Positions 5,757-7,141 of a DNA stretch of 7,141 nucleotides are shown in pieces. The stretch lies in the NCBI GenBank assembly GCA_012032215.1, contig JAAURO010000085.1:1-7141 (forward strand), read 5' to 3'. Within the stretch, counting starts at the first letter, position 1. Every line of letters starts with the position of its first letter. Below the pieces are notes generated by a model. That model did not search any database, had not been told where the DNA came from, and saw nothing but the letters and a program-made list of their open reading frames with translations. Origin of the DNA: Limnobacter sp. (GTDB lineage Bacteria; Pseudomonadota; Gammaproteobacteria; Burkholderiales; Burkholderiaceae_B). The position numbers and the translations under genes were made by a program.

Positions 5757-7141
5757 GGGCGGTCCTCGCTGGGGGCAGTGGTTGGAGTTTTACGACGGCG
5801 GCGTTTTTTACGGGGTGCGCTCTTGGTTGCGGATGTGCCTTGCTGGGTGTCTTCGGGTTGATCTTTGAGGGTGTCCAGCATGGTTTGGCGGGTGGTGTTG
5901 TCTGCTTCGTAAAAATTGCGCCACCACTGGGCAAGGGAGGTGTTTACTTCGCCCGCATGGGCCCGCAGTTCGAAAAAATCCAGCGCTGCGCGAAATCTGG
6001 TTTGTTCGACCATGCGAAAGGGTTGTTTTCCGGTGCGTTTTTCAAAACGGGGCTGAAACACCCATATTTCACGCATGTCGCCGGTAATGCGCCTGGGCAT
6101 GGCCGTGCGTTCGTATTGCTCGTTCAGAATTTCATCGATGGCTTCAAACAGGGCCGGAAAGCGTTGTTCGCCTTTGGCTGTTTTGCTTTCCCAGCGATCC
6201 AGCACCAGATGCCACATCAGGCAGGCAAACAAAAAGCCGTTGCTCAGGCGTTTTCGTTGCGCACGCGTTCATCGGTGCGGCGCAGGGCTTCGGTAATAAA
6301 GGGCGTGCCCCGCTGGTTGTCTAGAATGTCGTCGAGCAGGGGAAACAGGCCGTGGTGCAAGCCTGCTTTACGCAAGCCGGTCAGGCAGGCCAGCGCAGAG
6401 CCGCTGCACAACAGCTTGAGCATTTCATCGAACAGGCGGGCGGGTGGCACATTGCCAATCAGGTCGGCCAGTTCGGCAATGGGCTCGCGGGTGGGCGGGT
6501 CGATTTGCAGGTTCAGTTTGCCGGCAAACGCACCACGCGCATCATGCGTACCGGGTCTTCGCGGTAGCGGGTGGAGGGGTCTCCAATCATGCGCAGGGTG
6601 CGTGCACGCAGGTCTTCCATGCCGTGGTGGTAGTCCCAAACGGTTTCTGTTTTGGGGTCGTAGTACATGGCGTTGATGGTGAAGTCGCGGCGGGTGGCGT
6701 CTTCGTCTTGTTGACCAAACACGTTGTCGCGTAGCACGCGGCCGTGTTCGTCGGTGTCGATGCCGCTTTGCGCCAAGGCTCGGAAGGTAGATACCTCAAT
6801 GGTTTCTGGCCCAAACATGACATGCACAATCTGAAAGCGCCTGCCGATAATGCGCGCCCGGCGGAAGGCTTGGCGCACTTGCTCGGGTTTGGCATTGGTG
6901 GCCACATCGAAATCTTTGGGTCGCATGCCCAGTAGTAAATCGCGCACCGCACCGCCCACCACAAATGCCTTAAAGCCTTTGCTTTGAAGAGTTTCGCACA
7001 CTCGGATGGCATTCGGGGACACCAGTCGCTGGTTGATGTGGTGGTCTTTGTGGCCCCAAATGGCAGGCTTGTTGATGTGGTAGCTGCCAGACGGGGTGCC
7101 TGCTGGCTCCCGGCTCAAGCCGGGCCGGGCAAAAACCCGTT
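5753..7141 (-). CDS. pcnB: Poly(A) polymerase I, with two frameshifts (5' end probably outside window)
   Basis: PcnB adds poly(A) tails to RNA 3' ends, marking RNAs for decay, and in some hosts controls plasmid copy number through antisense RNA. Three frames together make one protein of about 456 residues counted from a TTG at 7118. Frame one (to 6513) has VVGGAVRDLLLGMRPKDFDV (53-72, with the DFD metal-binding pair), IIGRRFQIVHVMFG, RRDFTINAMYY and YREDPVRMMRVV. Frame two (about 6525 to 6244) has PPTREPIAELADL, PPARLFDEMLKLL and FPLLDDIL. Frame three (about 6250 to 5753) has FLFACLMWHLVLDRW, MPRRITGDMREIW and a basic RKKRRRRK tail. One extra base at each junction restores a conserved PcnB. 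The reading frame is open to the right edge, and the TTG at 7118 has no clear Shine-Dalgarno, so the true start is probably beyond it. It overlaps folK by 4 nt. Confidence 0.92.
5763..5767 (-). promoter_or_regulatory. GAGGA Shine-Dalgarno of folK inside the pcnB 3' end
   Basis: GAGGA lies six nt before the folK ATG at 5756 and inside the last codons of pcnB. It supports the long form of FolK over a downstream start, and with the ATGA overlap it points to coupled translation. Confidence 0.7.
6244..6260 (-). other. pcnB: Second frameshift site in pcnB (one base missing from an A-run)
   Basis: The minus strand reads GTGCGCAACGAAAACGCCTGA, ending frame two in N-E-N-A-stop. With five A instead of four (+ strand T-run 6251-6254) it reads R-V-R-N-E-K-R-L-S-N-G-F-L-F-A-C-L, which joins the conserved TDERVR block to the FLFACLMWH block with family spacing. 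Confidence 0.85.
6513..6532 (-). other. pcnB: First frameshift site in pcnB (one base missing from a T-run)
   Basis: The minus strand reads CGTTTGCCGGCAAACTGA, ending frame one in R-L-P-A-N-stop. With four T instead of three (+ strand A-run 6526-6528) it reads R-F-A-G-K-L-N-L-Q-I, matching the RAVRFAAKL-type segment that normally follows YREDPVRM in PcnB. Confidence 0.87.
7109..7124. repeat. GC-rich inverted repeat near the pcnB 5' end
   Basis: CCCGGC and GCCGGG flank a 4-nt loop (TCAA on the + strand), a perfect 6-bp stem. It lies over the TTG at 7118 and, if transcribed, could hide it. There is no T-run directly after it on the minus strand, so it is not a terminator for this operon. Confidence 0.35.

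Noticed and set aside
6244..6532. Programmed frameshifting at the two pcnB breaks
   Set aside because: Neither site fits an X XXY YYZ heptamer in phase. Single-base loss in a homopolymer explains both.
5840..6676. Open frame of 278 codons on the + strand
   Set aside because: It is antisense to pcnB, whose conserved motifs are clear on the minus strand. No recognisable protein is encoded.
1..7141. A novel defence, mobile or RNA system
   Set aside because: Every stretch is accounted for by known housekeeping genes with short gaps. There are no repeat arrays, integrase or transposase signatures, or long unexplained regions.

Overview
The window is a dense, one-directional block of bacterial housekeeping genes, all on the minus strand. 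In transcription order (right to left) they are pcnB, folK, a deoxynucleoside kinase (dgk), nadD, rsfS, rlmH, maf, rng and a partial bioF-like gene that runs off the left edge. pcnB probably also starts beyond the right edge. Intergenic gaps are short (the largest is 92 nt, dgk to nadD) and two gene pairs overlap (pcnB/folK by 4 nt, maf/rng by 26 nt). This looks like one or two operons with little room for internal regulation.

Protein signatures and gene order point to a betaproteobacterium, most likely Burkholderiales. The pcnB-folK-dgk trio and the nadD-rsfS-rlmH-maf-rng string are both familiar there, though from memory usually at separate loci. PcnB also carries the Lys/Arg-rich tail common in that group. 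A Limnobacter-like genome is a guess only. Several genes appear to start with TTG.

Region by region: 5753-7141 pcnB (poly(A) polymerase I, two frameshifts); 5163-5756 folK (HPPK, folate synthesis, with an unusual N-terminal extension); 4512-5153 dgk (deoxynucleoside salvage); 4420-4511 non-coding gap with a hairpin and T-run; 3772-4419 nadD (NAD synthesis); 3331-3729 rsfS (ribosome silencing); 2829-3299 rlmH (23S rRNA pseudouridine methylation); 2111-2794 maf (YhdE-type nucleotide pyrophosphatase); 656-2136 rng (RNase G, one frameshift); 1-602 bioF-like (biotin synthesis). Themes are RNA and ribosome metabolism (pcnB, rsfS, rlmH, rng) and nucleotide/cofactor metabolism (folK, dgk, nadD, maf, bioF).

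The most notable feature is three single-base losses, one in rng and two in pcnB. Each would be repaired by adding one base to a short homopolymer, and the protein downstream of each is well conserved. Sequence or assembly error is the simplest explanation; recent pseudogenisation is the alternative. The rng site also happens to fit a -1 slippery heptamer. I see no mobile element, CRISPR array, tRNA, rRNA or recognisable novel system.
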